DNA of 64,000 nt from Halictus rubicundus (Eukaryota > Arthropoda > Insecta > Hymenoptera > Halictidae): assembly GCF_050948215.1 (NCBI RefSeq), contig NC_135153.1:11064058-11128057 (forward strand), given 5' to 3'. Below the pieces are notes generated by a model that was not told the origin of the DNA, ran no database searches, and worked only from the letters and a program-made list of their open reading frames with translations. How positions within the stretch are numbered: the stretch's first letter is position 1; each line of letters begins with the position of its first letter. The translations under genes and the position numbers were made by a program. Positions 49,184 to 60,425 of the stretch are shown here, piece after piece.

Positions 49184-51662
49184 TCACGTAGCTCCGCCGA
49201 GAAGATGACGCTGCTTCTGTTTCAGGGCTTCGCGCAGCACCTGCAGGAACGTCTTCAGGAACAGAACCTTTTTGGCATAATGGTCTCGCGGCACCGGCAA
49301 CTCGAACTTTGCCGAGTGTTCCCACTCGAACGGGCAGCTGAAGGGATTCCCGTATCAATAATCGTTAACTATTGTCGGTAGAGCAATCTTTCGAAACGGC
49401 CGAATGCCGGTTTCGAATTTGTTCATTGTACGTTAATGAATTGTAATTGCCTGAAAGGTGCATCCGGGTCGAACGGAAGAAACGCGGGCCTGTTTCTTGG
49501 TGAGCGAGCTTACCTCTGCCATTGCGAGCATGGACGTCTCTCCTTGAAGCAGGTGACCTGTATTACGTTGAAGAAGAGAGCGCCTAGAGTGTTGGCTACC
49601 TCGGAGTTCAAGTTCTGCAGACACCTGCGGAACTTGGCGTCGCAGTCGCAGTGCGACCTGGTGAACGGCGAATTGTTGCAAATCCCGTGGATGCACTCGT
49701 TCGGTCCGAGCGTCGCTGGACACTGATCATGTTCTCTGCAACAGGCGTCCTCAGCCGCGTGGTGACCCAGCTCGTCGTACGAACTGGCCAAGGTACCCGG
49801 ACCGCACCATTTTGTTCCTGGATAGATCAGTCCACCGCCTGCGGGTTGGTTCTGTCAACAATTTCTTTCGATTAATCTATCTTGTTAGCCTACTTATTTT
49901 TTCATAGTTTTTGCTCGTTTAACTAATCCTAAGTATTCATCTTATAGTATCCGATCGAGCCCCGGCATCGGGATCCTTCTTTTCGAACACGCCGAGCGCC
50001 GTGCTTCATTTGGGATATCGGTCGCAGAATCGAAAATTCCCATGCAGGACAAAGCAATCCGGGTTAGGGGTCACCCGAATACTAGGAAGAGGAGGAAGTG
50101 AGGAATGTGAGGAAGAGAGTAAGGTGTAGGAGGTCGTGGGAGTAATGCGTAAATTCATTCTCGTCCTGTCAGAAAAAAAAGAAAATTAAATTGTTCGAAG
50201 AACCAACGGTTAACACTAAACCCACCACGGCCGGTCAAATTGACCTTTCCAAACTTCTGTTTACAATTTCGTAGATACAACATGATCACATCGCTATTTA
50301 TCTCGACGACTGTCCTTAAAGTATGTATACAATGTATTTTTCAGTATTTATTTCTCGTTTTATCCTTTTTTCTCTCCAAGAAACACATGTATCTTGTCCT
50401 ACCTACCGCGGCCGATCAATTTCACCGCACGAGATAATATGGTATTTACTCTTCTAAACCTAAACAATCAGTATAAAAGAAAGACTATTCTCAATGTGGC
50501 ATGGCCAACTCAAAATAGACGAGTTCCATGACAAATGCATCCAAACCGCAAAGGTGTACGACACAGTAGAATTTTGTAAATCGAGGAGAGAGCATCGCAG
50601 TATTTTTTACGTAATTGCAATCATATAAAAATAAATTTGTATCGTCATTTTATGGAAGTTGTTCATCTACTAATTCATTCAGCAACAAATTGACTATCAT
50701 CCACGTTTAATGTATTAACAATAACTTTTTTTAAGGAAGGGTCATTTTGACCACGCACGGTAGGAACAGGTATACAAGAAGTGTCGGTAGGTTTAGTGTC
50801 AAAACCGTTACCGGCTTGATAGACGAGTAAACCCGAAACGTATGGCCACTGAACATGTTGCAAGTTTTAACAGGGCGCTCGAAGAGTTAAGACCGCATGC
50901 CTTTTTTAAAATTACTTTCGATTAATCGAGCACCCGATCACTCGATTGGGCGGTCCAATTCAATGTTCCGAACGAGCACGCGAAGAGAATCTGAAGAACG
51001 CAGTGCGGTGAAGCAAGCGAGTTACGGATCAAGTAATTTGCAAGAAAGGAACTCGATGCGGTGGGTTTGAGAGTCTCAATTGCAGGGTAACACGGTTGTT
51101 CGACTCCAATCGGAAGGACAGCGGTTGCGTCACAGCCAGATCAACTCGTTACGAGAGGTTGCGCGACGTAAAACGATCATAAAGATCGGCGATCAGCACC
51201 AGGGAGATCGACCGTCTTGTTCTCGGTTTAGAGTTCAAGAGCAGCCGGCGATGTAAGAGTAAGAGAGCGTGCGCGCGTCGTGAAACGCACGAAAACATTA
51301 CGACGAAGGCAGAGGGAGGGATATACATTCGTGTTTCTGAAATGTTAATCGATTCCACGGAGGTGTCCGTCTCGACGATCTGGCTGCGAGCAAGGCCCCA
51401 GTTCTACCTTTCCCTTGTCCCAGGAGGCTTTGCAAGTTTCTTCAAGGTCGGCGACCAGGTTGTCGGACATTTGTCGAACTTTCTTGGGGTCGGTGTTGAG
51501 CACCATCTTCTGTATGACGCCGCGGTCGGTGTACAGGGCGCAGAACGGCGCGTCCGTTTTCAGCTCTACCATCTTGGACATCGCCATGTCCGCCACCAGA
51601 ACGCTGCTCCCGGCTACGTGGCTCCAGAGCGCTGCCAGGAGCATCAAGGTTATCGCCAGCAT
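49184..51662 (-). CDS. Secreted group III (bee-venom-type) phospholipase A2
   Basis: Exons 51408-51662, 49514-49851 and 49184-49337 join in phase to 248 residues. The enzyme hydrolyses the sn-2 ester of phospholipids in a calcium-dependent way outside the cell. A signal peptide of about 20 residues opens the first exon. A propeptide-like region of some 70-80 residues follows, then the calcium loop (WCGPG) and the catalytic His-Asp with paired cysteines (CCREHD) in exon 2. The remaining cysteine-rich part and a basic C-terminal tail are in exon 3. The start ATG directly follows a splice acceptor (TTTTCAG|ATG), so a non-coding first exon lies upstream. The protein is longer than typical venom phospholipases (about 130-170 residues), so it is more likely a general secreted paralogue than the venom gene; this is inference. 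No breaks are seen. Intron 1 carries a TTAA MITE. Confidence 0.9.
49852..51407 (-). other. Phospholipase A2 intron 1
   Basis: A 1556-nt intron that contains the TTAA MITE copy B (about 50.2-50.8 kb). Outside that element I see nothing with structure. Confidence 0.7.
50214..50798. mobile_element. piggyBac-like MITE, TTAA flanked (copy B)
   Basis: A 585-bp unit begins after TTAA (50210-50213) with CACTAAACCCACC and ends with the inverse of CACTAAACCTACC. The right flank is TCAA, a one-base change from TTAA. A second inverted motif, GGTCAAATTGACC near the left end and GGTCATTTTGACC near the right, is shared with other copies. No transposase frame is present. Confidence 0.75.
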
Positions 51663-52319
51663 CTGAAAATTCCAATCGCGCCATTAGTTGTGGAACTATT
51701 CGTAGAATTGTTCGTAGAATTCGTCGAAAACAGATTTCAAAATTTCACTGTGCGGTTCGCGTGGATTTTGACTTTCTGACGCGTGTTACACGAGCTCATT
51801 AGTCGTCTAAGAATCGAACTTTCATTATTGGCGAGCTCAAGCATCCTCGGAGAGTCTTGACTTTACTTTAGAGTTCAGAAGGCACTAATACGTTACTAAT
51901 CGCGTTCGTTCCCATGACGATAACCGATTACATCCGCTCGGTTCATTTGTAATGGAAAGACCACGGGATTTTTTCTTCGAAGAAGAGTCTGCCGATGTCT
52001 CGAGATCGGAAGGACCATCGAGTCGATATTCTCAACGAGGACACTGGGTCAACGATTCGCAGATATTACACAATGTTTGAGTCCCATCGCGTGGACTCCA
52101 CAAATATGCATCGACGTCGATGATATGTGCTTCACGCGGCTTAAACAAGCCGACACGATGCGTTTCACCGAGTCTGCCTATGTAGAAAAGTCAATTCAGA
52201 TACCTCTGTACATATGCATGTATGTATGTATTCTGTCGATACCCCATTTCGTACCGGATATCTTGCAGTTGATCCGACGTTGTAAATAGAATTGTAAAAA
52301 TAGGCCCGTGCAAGTTTAA

Positions 52320-52462
52320 CACTAAAACCAGTCGAAATGACTGGTCCCTATGTTTCCATCAGAAATTTCTTGTATGAACATCTTTATTGAAGCACATGTT
52401 AGAATCAAATTGATCCGAGGTTTGAATACACCAGATGCATTTGTTACTCGGCAGTTTTAGTG
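52320..52462. mobile_element. piggyBac-like MITE, TTAA flanked (copy C)
   Basis: A 143-bp unit has exact TTAA on both sides (52316-52319 and 52463-52466). Its ends are CACTAAAACCAGTCG and, inverted, CACTAAAACTGCCG. It is the shortest and cleanest copy in the window. Confidence 0.8.
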
Positions 52463-52842
52463 TTAAACGTTGCCGCGACCCCACGAAGATCCAAGGGGAC
52501 CTTCCCTTCCAGGACTACGGGAGGCCTAATGAGAACTGATTGCGTTACGTGACAGGACAGCACGACATTTTCTTTCTTAATCGATCGTTAATGCCATGCC
52601 AGTCCGTAGACAGATTGCCCCGCAGGAATTCCGGTCGCTTTATTAACGAGCTGGCTGGGGGGTAGGATCGATTAAAGCTCGTCGAACGATTCGTCGTACC
52701 TGTGCTCGATAAGTCGAAACATGAATCACGCTTTCAACGAAATGCTACGGCCGGATAAGTGGCTCCAAACTGCCCTTGAACCGAATTAAGCCTGCCGTTC
52801 GACAGCTTATCGGGGAAAAACGTTTCGCTGGTCCGGGATTAA

Positions 52843-53048
52843 CCCTCATACGTTCCTCGTGTCAACTTGACACAGTTTTCCCGAAATAAGTTGCACATAG
52901 TGCCGCACATTGCTTTATTTTATGCGAAGGTTATGCAAAACCTAAGATGTAAATGTTAACTCATTAATTTGACTAAAAAAAAAAAATAACTGTTTACCTG
53001 GTTGTTTCATCGATCTTTCAGATTAAGTTCGTGAAATGAGGATGAGGG
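52843..53048. mobile_element. TTAA-flanked MITE with CCCTCAT ends (copy E)
   Basis: A 206-bp unit has TTAA at 52839-52842 and 53049-53052. The inverted ends begin CCCTCATACG and CCCTCATCCT. Inside, near the left end, is a GTGTCAACTTGACAC palindrome. The ends differ from the CACTAA copies, so this is a related or second family. Confidence 0.65.
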
Positions 53049-53658
53049 TTAAGAGTTTCAACCCTCTATTTCGAACGAGTGGATAGTTATTGTTATTATA
53101 TAGATTAGCCCGCTCCAAATTCGGAAACAGTCTGATATACTATAGGAGTTTGCACGATTTTCTTTTTTTTTTGTCGGTTGGAAATTCTCGATGTAAAACT
53201 TTTTCAGCGACACGTCGCCATTCGTATTCGAATTTCTGCAGATTTTAGATCTTTTCGGAACTGATTTACGCGATCTGACGGACGATCCGTCAAATTTCGA
53301 AGGATGGGGTCTCGTCTCAAGGCGATCGAACGGTAGATATCGATCGCGTGCGGTCGTCCTCGCTGCGCGTGCCGGTAAGCATGTTTTAAGATGAATTTAT
53401 GTAAGCGATATCAATGTCTCGACCGTACGATTCCGTTATTAGCATAATTTTTCATCACAGTCCTTCATTCCACGGACACCGAGCTGTTCCTCGCGCGGCC
53501 TTCTCAACATTTGAAAAACACACTCATTAACGCTTCGTATTTCCTACAATTCCATATTGTTGGTCTGTGTACGGGCAAGTCCGACGTCGCACGAACGATC
53601 GTTTTTATCGTAATTATCTGTCTGTTCCTCCGGTAGAGAAAAATATGAAAGCACTTAC

Positions 53659-54450
53659 AGCTGGTTTAGCGAAATAAACGCAGACTAGAAGACCGTTCTA
53701 TCCTGGACATCGCCAAACTCCCTGGAAACCAACGGATGTGAAGAAAAGCTCTGCAAACTATCGACAGTTTTATCGGGAAGATAAAGAGCCTCTCCGTAGA
53801 ACCGAATCGCAAATTGATCACAAACGTTTTGAGAATAGTAGAACGAAGAGGACTTACGAACGATCGACGGAGATGCTCCGGATCCCCGAACCAATGACTC
53901 GGAGACGCGCGATCCGACTGATGCTCGCTCAACTTTTCCCGAGAAGCGTTCTCAAAGATCCGTTCAAGGTCGCTAGGAGATAAGAAACAAAGGCCGGAGG
54001 CTCCGCACCGGTTGTCCTTCCTCCGAGCCGGAGGAGTCGCGAATAACTCTCGATCAAGCTCGAGCAGATCTCAGGGAGACAAAAGTCTCCGCGACCTTGT
54101 GGACCGTGAATCTCGAGTCTCGAGAGTTTCAGTGAGATTTTCGCGCGACCTTCGGGAACGATCGACACCGATCACGATCGAAGCTAGTTTACAAGGAGAC
54201 CCCTGTGTCGCCGAGTTTTCGAGCAGTTGCGCAACGCGAGCCGCGAGATGCAGAAAGGACGATCGAAAGGAACCGTTCTCTCACCGACTCGGCAAGGACG
54301 GGGCCCGCTGTATTTACTCGGCGAAGAAGTAGTCGACCATCTGGAGAAAAATAAGAGACATCGAAAGTCCTCGGGCTCGTTATCGGAGAACACGGATGAC
54401 AATGAGAGATAAAGATCATTGTTTGGGTTGTCGACCCCAATGACCACGTT
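53659..54450 (-). promoter_or_regulatory. Possible non-coding first exon of phospholipase A2
   Basis: On the minus strand a good donor (CAGCT|GTAAGTGC) lies at 53659/53658. The phospholipase start codon directly follows an acceptor at 51663, so a 5' UTR exon upstream is required, and this donor is the best candidate I see. The right edge (transcription start) is a guess. Confidence 0.25.
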
Positions 54451-54948
54451 CCGCGCCATGAGCAACAGGTGACGGCGTAAGTGGAAACGAAATTCCACAG
54501 AATATCTACTAAAAGCGAACTAACCCAACGAATTGTATAACGCCATGAGAGCCTCGAATCTTTGGAAAAAGTCCCGAGGGAAGCTCACGACGAAAGAACG
54601 AGAGATACGAACACTGTGGTCGCCTCGGATCGATGAAAATTTAATCGAATTAACCCGATTAATGGCCGAGTGTCCCAGTTCGACGGGAGGGTTTGATCGT
54701 GAAAGCGCCGCGCGAAACACTCCGCGAAATTGAGAGATATTGCACAGATATCGAGAATCTGGGTCACGGGGCCTCGTTGACGAACTTGTCTCTTGAACCT
54801 GTGAACCACATTGACCGGACAGCTCTAACTAACCGTGGCGAATCAACACAGTGACTCTGACCCACCTCCTTCGCCGCGAGGGCCGGTCATCGCGAACCAT
54901 TATCGCTCTGGTCTCTCCCTGCTCACGTCGGTTACTCTCATCGTTCAA

Positions 54949-55145
54949 CACTAAACCTACCCTGGAGCATAAAAATTGGCTAATATCTTGTCTTATAAAA
55001 ATAACAAGACTTAATTTATTTAGTGTACTCGAATAAAGAAATCTACCGAACCGATTCTCATGGAGAATCTCATTCTCACGGTTTTTATAATTTCGGTAAT
55101 GTTAAAATAAAAATACCTGAAACTGGTCATTTGACCGGTTTAGCG
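54949..55145. mobile_element. piggyBac-like MITE, TTAA flanked (copy D)
   Basis: A 197-bp unit begins CACTAAACCTACC after TCAA and ends with the inverse of CGCTAAACCGG before TTAA (55146-55149). The GGTCATTTGACC motif sits near the right end. The mariner element starts just two bases after its right TTAA. Confidence 0.7.
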
Positions 55146-55151
55146 TTAATA

Positions 55152-56369
55152 TTAGGGGTACCGATAAGTAATCAATTATTTGCAAAGAGTTTGTTTTGCC
55201 TTTAGTTCTGTACCGATCGTTGAAGAGGCATATTCTAAAATGTATAATTTTTTTCCAACCCTGTAATAAAATGGCGGCGTCCGTACCTTCCGAGGATCAT
55301 ATTCGGCATTGCATACTTTTTCATTTTCATGCGGGATTTAATGCAACGGTAACAACAAAGAAAATTTGCGGATGTTTACGGAGATGTATTGAAGGTCAAC
55401 AAGTGTCAACGTTGGTCCAGAAGGTTTGCTGCTGGTGATTATGATCTCCCTGACAGGCCTCGAAGTGGACGACCAGTGGAATTTGATAATGACATCCTAA
55501 AATCTCTAGTGGAAGCTGATCCAAAATTAAGTATACGAGAATTATCGAGAAGCCTTGGGTCCACATGGTCAACTATACAAAGGCACCTACACGAAATGGA
55601 AAAGGCATACAGGCAAGGAATATGAGTACCGCATCAATTATCTGAGACGAACAAGAATATTCGTCGATCAATTTGCACTTCATTGCTATCCAGATTTCGT
55701 TGAGATCTATTTCTTAGCAGAATCGTTACCGGAGATGAAAAATGGATTCTTTATGATAACATAAAGCGTTCCAAGCAATCGGTCTCTGCAAATCAAACCG
55801 CAATATCAACCCCTAAACCTAGCTTATCACTTAGAAAGGTGTTACTGTGCATTTGGTGGCATAATTCACTTTGAGTTGTTAAAATCTGGAGAAACAGTTA
55901 CTGCTGAGTTGTGTTTCCAGCAATTACAACGGCTGTATTCAGAACTATTGAGAAAGAGGGCATCTTTAGCCCACAGAAAAGGTGTAATACCGCAAATTGA
56001 CAATGCCCGGCCCCATACAGCGAAACTCACTCAGGAAAAAAATCAAAGAATTGCAATGGGAAGTTTTACCGCACCCTCGTACTCACCGGATATAACTTCC
56101 TCTGACTATCATCTTTTCAGATCTCTGGAGCATTATTTAAGAAATAAAACATTCACTTCTATAGGAGATGTAAGGAGGCACCTTGACTCATATTTTGCTT
56201 CACGAACCCTGGATTTCTATAAGAGGGTGATTCAAAATTTGCAGGAAAGATGGCAAACTGTCCTTGATAATGACGGAGATTATACAATAAATTAAGAAAT
56301 GAGAACCTGAATTTATTACAAAGTTTGTTTAAGATTTCAAAATAATTGATTACTTATGGGTCACCCTAA
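55152..56369 (+). mobile_element. mariner element with decayed transposase
   Basis: A 1218-bp element has TA on both sides (55150-55151 and 56370-56371). Its roughly 29-bp terminal inverted repeats begin TTAGGGGTACC on the left and TTAGGGTGACCC on the right and share ATAAGTAATCAATTATT. Size and end structure are those of Tc1/mariner family mariners. The inside encodes a broken mariner transposase, listed separately. Confidence 0.93.
55271..56295 (+). pseudogene. mariner transposase pseudogene
   Basis: The remains of one mariner transposase (family length about 345 residues) are spread over several reading frames. The N-terminal helix-turn-helix part (DHIRHCILFHFHAG, later RPRSGRPVEFDN, LSIRELSRSLGSTWSTIQRH) is in two frames. 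The first catalytic Asp motif (VTGDEKW) is near 55730, the second in DNARPHTA near 56000 and the third in YSPDITSSDYHLF near 56085. At least three frame changes separate these parts, plus an early stop after the first Asp block, so no active enzyme can be made. The last 139 residues remain open. Confidence 0.92.
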
Positions 56370-58440
56370 TACTGTGTTCACGCTTTACAAATATTCTGGA
56401 ACGGTGACCAACGAACGTCTTACAGAACCGATCAACCGTGCGAGAGATAAGGCGATTAATTAACGCGCTCGCTCGGCAGTCACTTGGCTAACGTCCTCGC
56501 AATGTTTTGTTATGGTTTTTCGACCGATGTGGCAAGCAGAGCGAACTGGTCGAACTTGTACTTGTGCCTTGTTGGAGGTTTCAACGAGGATCGAGCAAAC
56601 CGCACGCTGCTGCACGAAACACGACTTTTCAGCAAAGAATAACCAAGCACCGGGTGCAGCGAATCAATCGGGCAGAAAGCGATATCACGGGATGACTGCC
56701 GATTATCGAATGAACGGCGAGACGGGCGGAGATTGCCCGTTTTCACGTAAAGTTGCTCGTTAGAAAACGCCGATGCTGCCACACGTCGCTTAAAAATCGA
56801 TCAAATTACCCTGAGTCAGACTCGTTCGGGACTCGCCGGCGGATTCGCGCGTCGACGGTGCACCAAAGAACGCTGCGCTCGTCTACGCTCTCGAGGACTA
56901 TCGGGCGAGTAGAAGACGCGCGAGCCGCGATCCTAGATCGATTCGGAACCGGTCCGGGGAACGGACACCGAGCTGCCAGGGGGTTCGCCGCGCGAAAGAC
57001 ACCCGTGCCGATAGAATCACGCGAAGCTCACTGAGAGAAGAAGGAGAACGTGAAGTGGATGGATTCGCCAGCTGGTGGCACCCTCGGCAACACCCTCGCC
57101 ACCAGCACCCTCGCGACTTCTGCGCACCCAACCCCCGACAACCGCAACGCGACTCGGGCTGCTGCAGTGCGCAACAACCATTCGCGAGTAGGCAACCACC
57201 TTCTTCCCTATGTTGTCCTGCGAACGTCTATCAGGCCGGCGACGATGCTTTCGATGCACGGGACAAGCTATTGGAAGGATCGGTGTCGATCGGAGTTATC
57301 GGGAAATGGTCTGAAAAATTGGACGAGTTAGTGTTCAGAACAGCTCGAAGCAGTCTTAATCAAATTCTTTTGAAAAAACAAAGAAGAAAGGTAGACGGAC
57401 CATACCGTGCGAGAGCTTTCGTCTATACAGTATTCTCCTCATCGCGGAACAAGTTTGTGCTATTCAATATTCCGGAGGCTGCGCTCGTTCGTTTTCGGAG
57501 ACATTCGCTCGCCGATTCTTCCCGTGTACGACCGTTCCAGGGAAATATGTTGCGACCGATGTATCCGTAAAGATACACATGCTCGGAATTCAACAACGTT
57601 TTCATGTTTCGCGGATGAATAGCTGAGACGTGGTATCGTTAGTCCATACTAACGTTTCCATAAACGATAAAGAACAACGGAGCACCGCGTCGTGTACCTT
57701 GATATGTAATTTGCTATTCGACTCACCTTCGATTCCTACTGGAAGCGAGCACGGATGTCCTAACAGGGGTTCGGGGAACGTCACAGGGTATGGATGTCGT
57801 CGGAAGGCTGGATTTGTCTCGTCGCAACGGTCGCTATCGGACTGATCGTTGAAACGTATCGTCAGGATACTAATATTCAGGGGCATAGATATATGAGTCG
57901 ACGATCCAGATGCGTTGCATTGGGGAGATTCTGAATCACGTGATCTGCCGCATGTTTAGAACCGTAGAACGTACAACTCCCGGTTGTAAATAGATTAGAT
58001 CAATTCAGGCGATACGCAACGCGTGCCGAACGACTTCTATCGTGAACGTCGCGTCCATATTTCTTTCTACATACTTTGCAGCGTGCTATGTCCCAGCCAT
58101 TTGTCGGTAACGTTTTGACGAAAGTTAGATGGGAAAAGAAATTCTTCGGAAAACTTTTCAGCTGGGAAAATGTGATTGACGATCGGGGATCGTTGTTCCA
58201 CAGGAGTAAAAAAATATAACGCACTCTAGTATGTTATAAAAGATTTTATTTCAAAACGACGAATGCTCTGCAACCTTTCTAGCATCTTGCAGATCGTAAC
58301 CGAAGTTGCTACGCTCGTTACATTCGTTGTCGATGTCGCCGCGATTTCGATGCTCATAAGCTGTGGTCAAAAGATAGGAACGCGGTGAAACCCGTCAAGA
58401 TCGGAGTAAAACTAAAAGATATCCCGCAGAGCCTAAACGT
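56370..58440. other. Spacer right of the mariner
   Basis: No gene is supported. 56.5-57.4 kb is GC/CpG-rich, with open frames on both strands of no recognisable composition. The lipocalin 3' UTR comes in from the right. Confidence 0.55.
58245..58250 (-). terminator. Poly-A signal of the lipocalin gene
   Basis: AATAAA on the minus strand lies about 190 nt downstream of the lipocalin stop codon, in AT-rich context. It is the first canonical signal seen. Confidence 0.5.
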
Positions 58441-60425
58441 TTAAGGTATCCATTCGACTTCGTTGGTCTCGTAAGTACGGGTAATGGCTGCTCTGGTATT
58501 TTCCTCCGGTTTGCTTGTGCTCTTCTCCTCGCTTCCGGCCAACTTATGGTACACCTTGCTTCCCGTGCTGGCCACCCACTGCACACCGTCACCCAGTTTC
58601 TCGCCGGCTTTGCGAACCACGCTGCCCAAATTCTCCGCCGTGAAGGTGTTAGGGTCCACGTTGATGTCCAGAGTGTTGTTACCTTTAGGGCAGTCGGATT
58701 GCGAGATGATGCTCAGCTCGAACGGATCTACCCCGAAGTTCATCAACTGGTGCCGCAGCTTGTCCACGTAGCTCTTGTCCAGCTCTTTATGTCTCGAGAG
58801 CAGGCTCGCGCTCTGTCGATTTGCGAACGCTAACTTCTGGCACGTGAAAATGCCCGCATAATTTTCGTAGTCGGTGGCGAACACCACGTGAGATGCGCTT
58901 CCGGCCACGCCTACGAGAAAATTCATTTTCATAACCTTTAGAACCTTAATGGCCACTATGCATATTGGCCAGAGACGAACTTGGGAATTTTATGTAATAC
59001 GATGATTGTGTTAATACAGAGTGTCCCGTTTAAATCGATTTTTTCGAACGTGGAGGCGTAAAGGACATACGAAGGTCAACTTTATTCTTTTAAACGGCAA
59101 CATATATTTTTTTTACCGAATATTATTTATACCTTTTTGTATTACGAAATGCGTCTAGTAATACAATGTTTACACTGGCTCACGAAAGTACTCAAACGTC
59201 CTTTAAAACAGTATAACTTTTGTTAAATTGGACCAAACGACCTGACTGTTTTTAAGCAATTAGAAGAACTGGTTTACCGAATTAGCGCAAAAAAGATTTT
59301 GAAAAAATTTCAATTGCTAGGAATTATCAGAGCAAATGAAAAAGTCACTTTCCAAAACTTTTTTATTTGAGCCTGTAATGAAAATTTAAAATAAAGTTGA
59401 CCTTCATATGTCCGCTACGCTTTCATCTACGAAATAACTGTTCACATCAAATTCTGTCTCCCTCGATACCATTCAATTTTTGTTTGAAAAGTTTTCCGGT
59501 ATCAGAAATAATTTCAAAGATATTCGAGGGGATCGATTTAAACGGGCGACCCGGTATATGTATACACAAAGGGTTAATTTTCATCTTGTTTAGATCGCAG
59601 CGTAACCTACAGTTACTGAAAGTCATGTTTTTCTCAAGGGAGAAAAGAGATTCCAAGAAGCGGTTCTGCAATTTGTATCGGCGATAAAAGTTCAATTAGA
59701 AACGCTTACTCAGTGGAAAACGAACTTGCATCCGAGCTGCAACGGCTGGGTCCGGAACTGATAATTCGCCGGTGTAATGATACTGGTGCTTCAATGGCGT
59801 AAGACCTGCGCACAGAGACATCGTAACATTTTATTACGGATAATTCATCCCACTTGCCAGGTAGTTATCCTATTGACATGCTTTTATGAACACCGGTGGC
59901 ACCCAACGTGCTCCTTTATTAACTGAAAGGCTTCCAGTGATATATGTATGTATATATACAATCGACCCACGACCGCGTCCTATCAACGAAAATCTTGTTC
60001 GTTTCGCGATAACTGTCGCCGGTCATTCTTGACGCTTTCTCGGGGACAAGGTTGCATTTTCAACTCCTGTAGATCTTTTCTTTGGTCTCACCAAGTATCG
60101 GGTGGTTCGAATGTTGCGAGATCGTGTACTCGCCCGGCTCTTCTCCGCGTGTGTAGTTGTAAGTGATGCACTTGCTGGCCGTGTCTGTCTTCTGAATCAC
60201 GTACCACACGCCCAGGAACTAAAAATTACAAATATACTGCATTCGCGTGACATTTCTCTTTGGTTTCCCGGTTCGAACTGCAATGTTCAATGTTATTCGA
60301 CTCACTCTACTCATTTGAAATCCCTGCAATGGCTGGACGAGCGGACAATCACCCAACTGGTAATTGTGGGCTCCGACAACAGCCAAGCATCCCACCGCCA
60401 ATAAGAAACAAGATAACGTCTTCAT
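58441..60425 (-). CDS. Secreted lipocalin, apolipoprotein D-like
   Basis: Exons 60306-60425, 60092-60218, 59710-59805 and 58441-58910 join in phase to 270 residues. Lipocalins are secreted eight-stranded barrels that carry small hydrophobic ligands. A signal peptide (about the first 19 residues, ending AVVGA) is followed by the first cysteine motif DCPLVQPLQGFQM and the GxW motif FLGVWYVIQK. The barrel continues with TSKC-type and YTISQHSNHP segments, and the late strand reads VVFATDYENYAGIFTCQKL, as in ApoD and insect bilin-binding relatives. After the usual end (VDPFELSIISQSDC) there is an unusual extra tail of about 75 residues, charged and Thr/Ser/Glu-rich. The start ATG directly follows an acceptor (TTTTCAG|ATG), implying an upstream non-coding exon. 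Intron 3 holds a TA-flanked MITE. The ligand is unknown. Confidence 0.88.
59017..59554. mobile_element. TA-flanked mariner-type MITE in lipocalin intron 3
   Basis: A 538-bp unit is bordered by TA (59015-59016 and 59555-59556). Its ends, CAGAGTGTCCCGTTT and, inverted, CCGGGTCGCCCGTTT, both continue into AAATCGAT. A second inverted pair (AAAGGACATACGAAGGTCAACTTTAT against AAAGTTGACCTTCATATGTCC) lies inside. It has no coding capacity. It occupies most of the lipocalin intron between exons 59710-59805 and 58441-58910. Confidence 0.8.

Larger units (their letters stand above)
51663..55151. other. Upstream region of phospholipase A2 and MITE cluster
   Basis: No coding gene is supported. Copies C, E and D of the TTAA element family lie here. 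53.3-54.9 kb is GC-richer and may hold the phospholipase promoter and 5' UTR exon. Open frames at 53.7-54.7 kb occur on both strands with no domain features. Confidence 0.5.

Noticed and set aside
49184..51662. Calling the phospholipase the venom gene
   Set aside because: The family is right, but the long N-terminal region and total length fit a general secreted group III enzyme better. No expression evidence is available.
53738..54733. Overlapping frames on both strands at 53.7-54.7 kb
   Set aside because: Frames of similar length on both strands, Arg/Ser-rich translations typical of CpG-rich non-coding DNA.
57050..57570. 171-residue plus-strand frame at 57.05 kb
   Set aside because: Pro/Gln/Arg-rich low-complexity start and no family resemblance; other frames in the same stretch are equally long.
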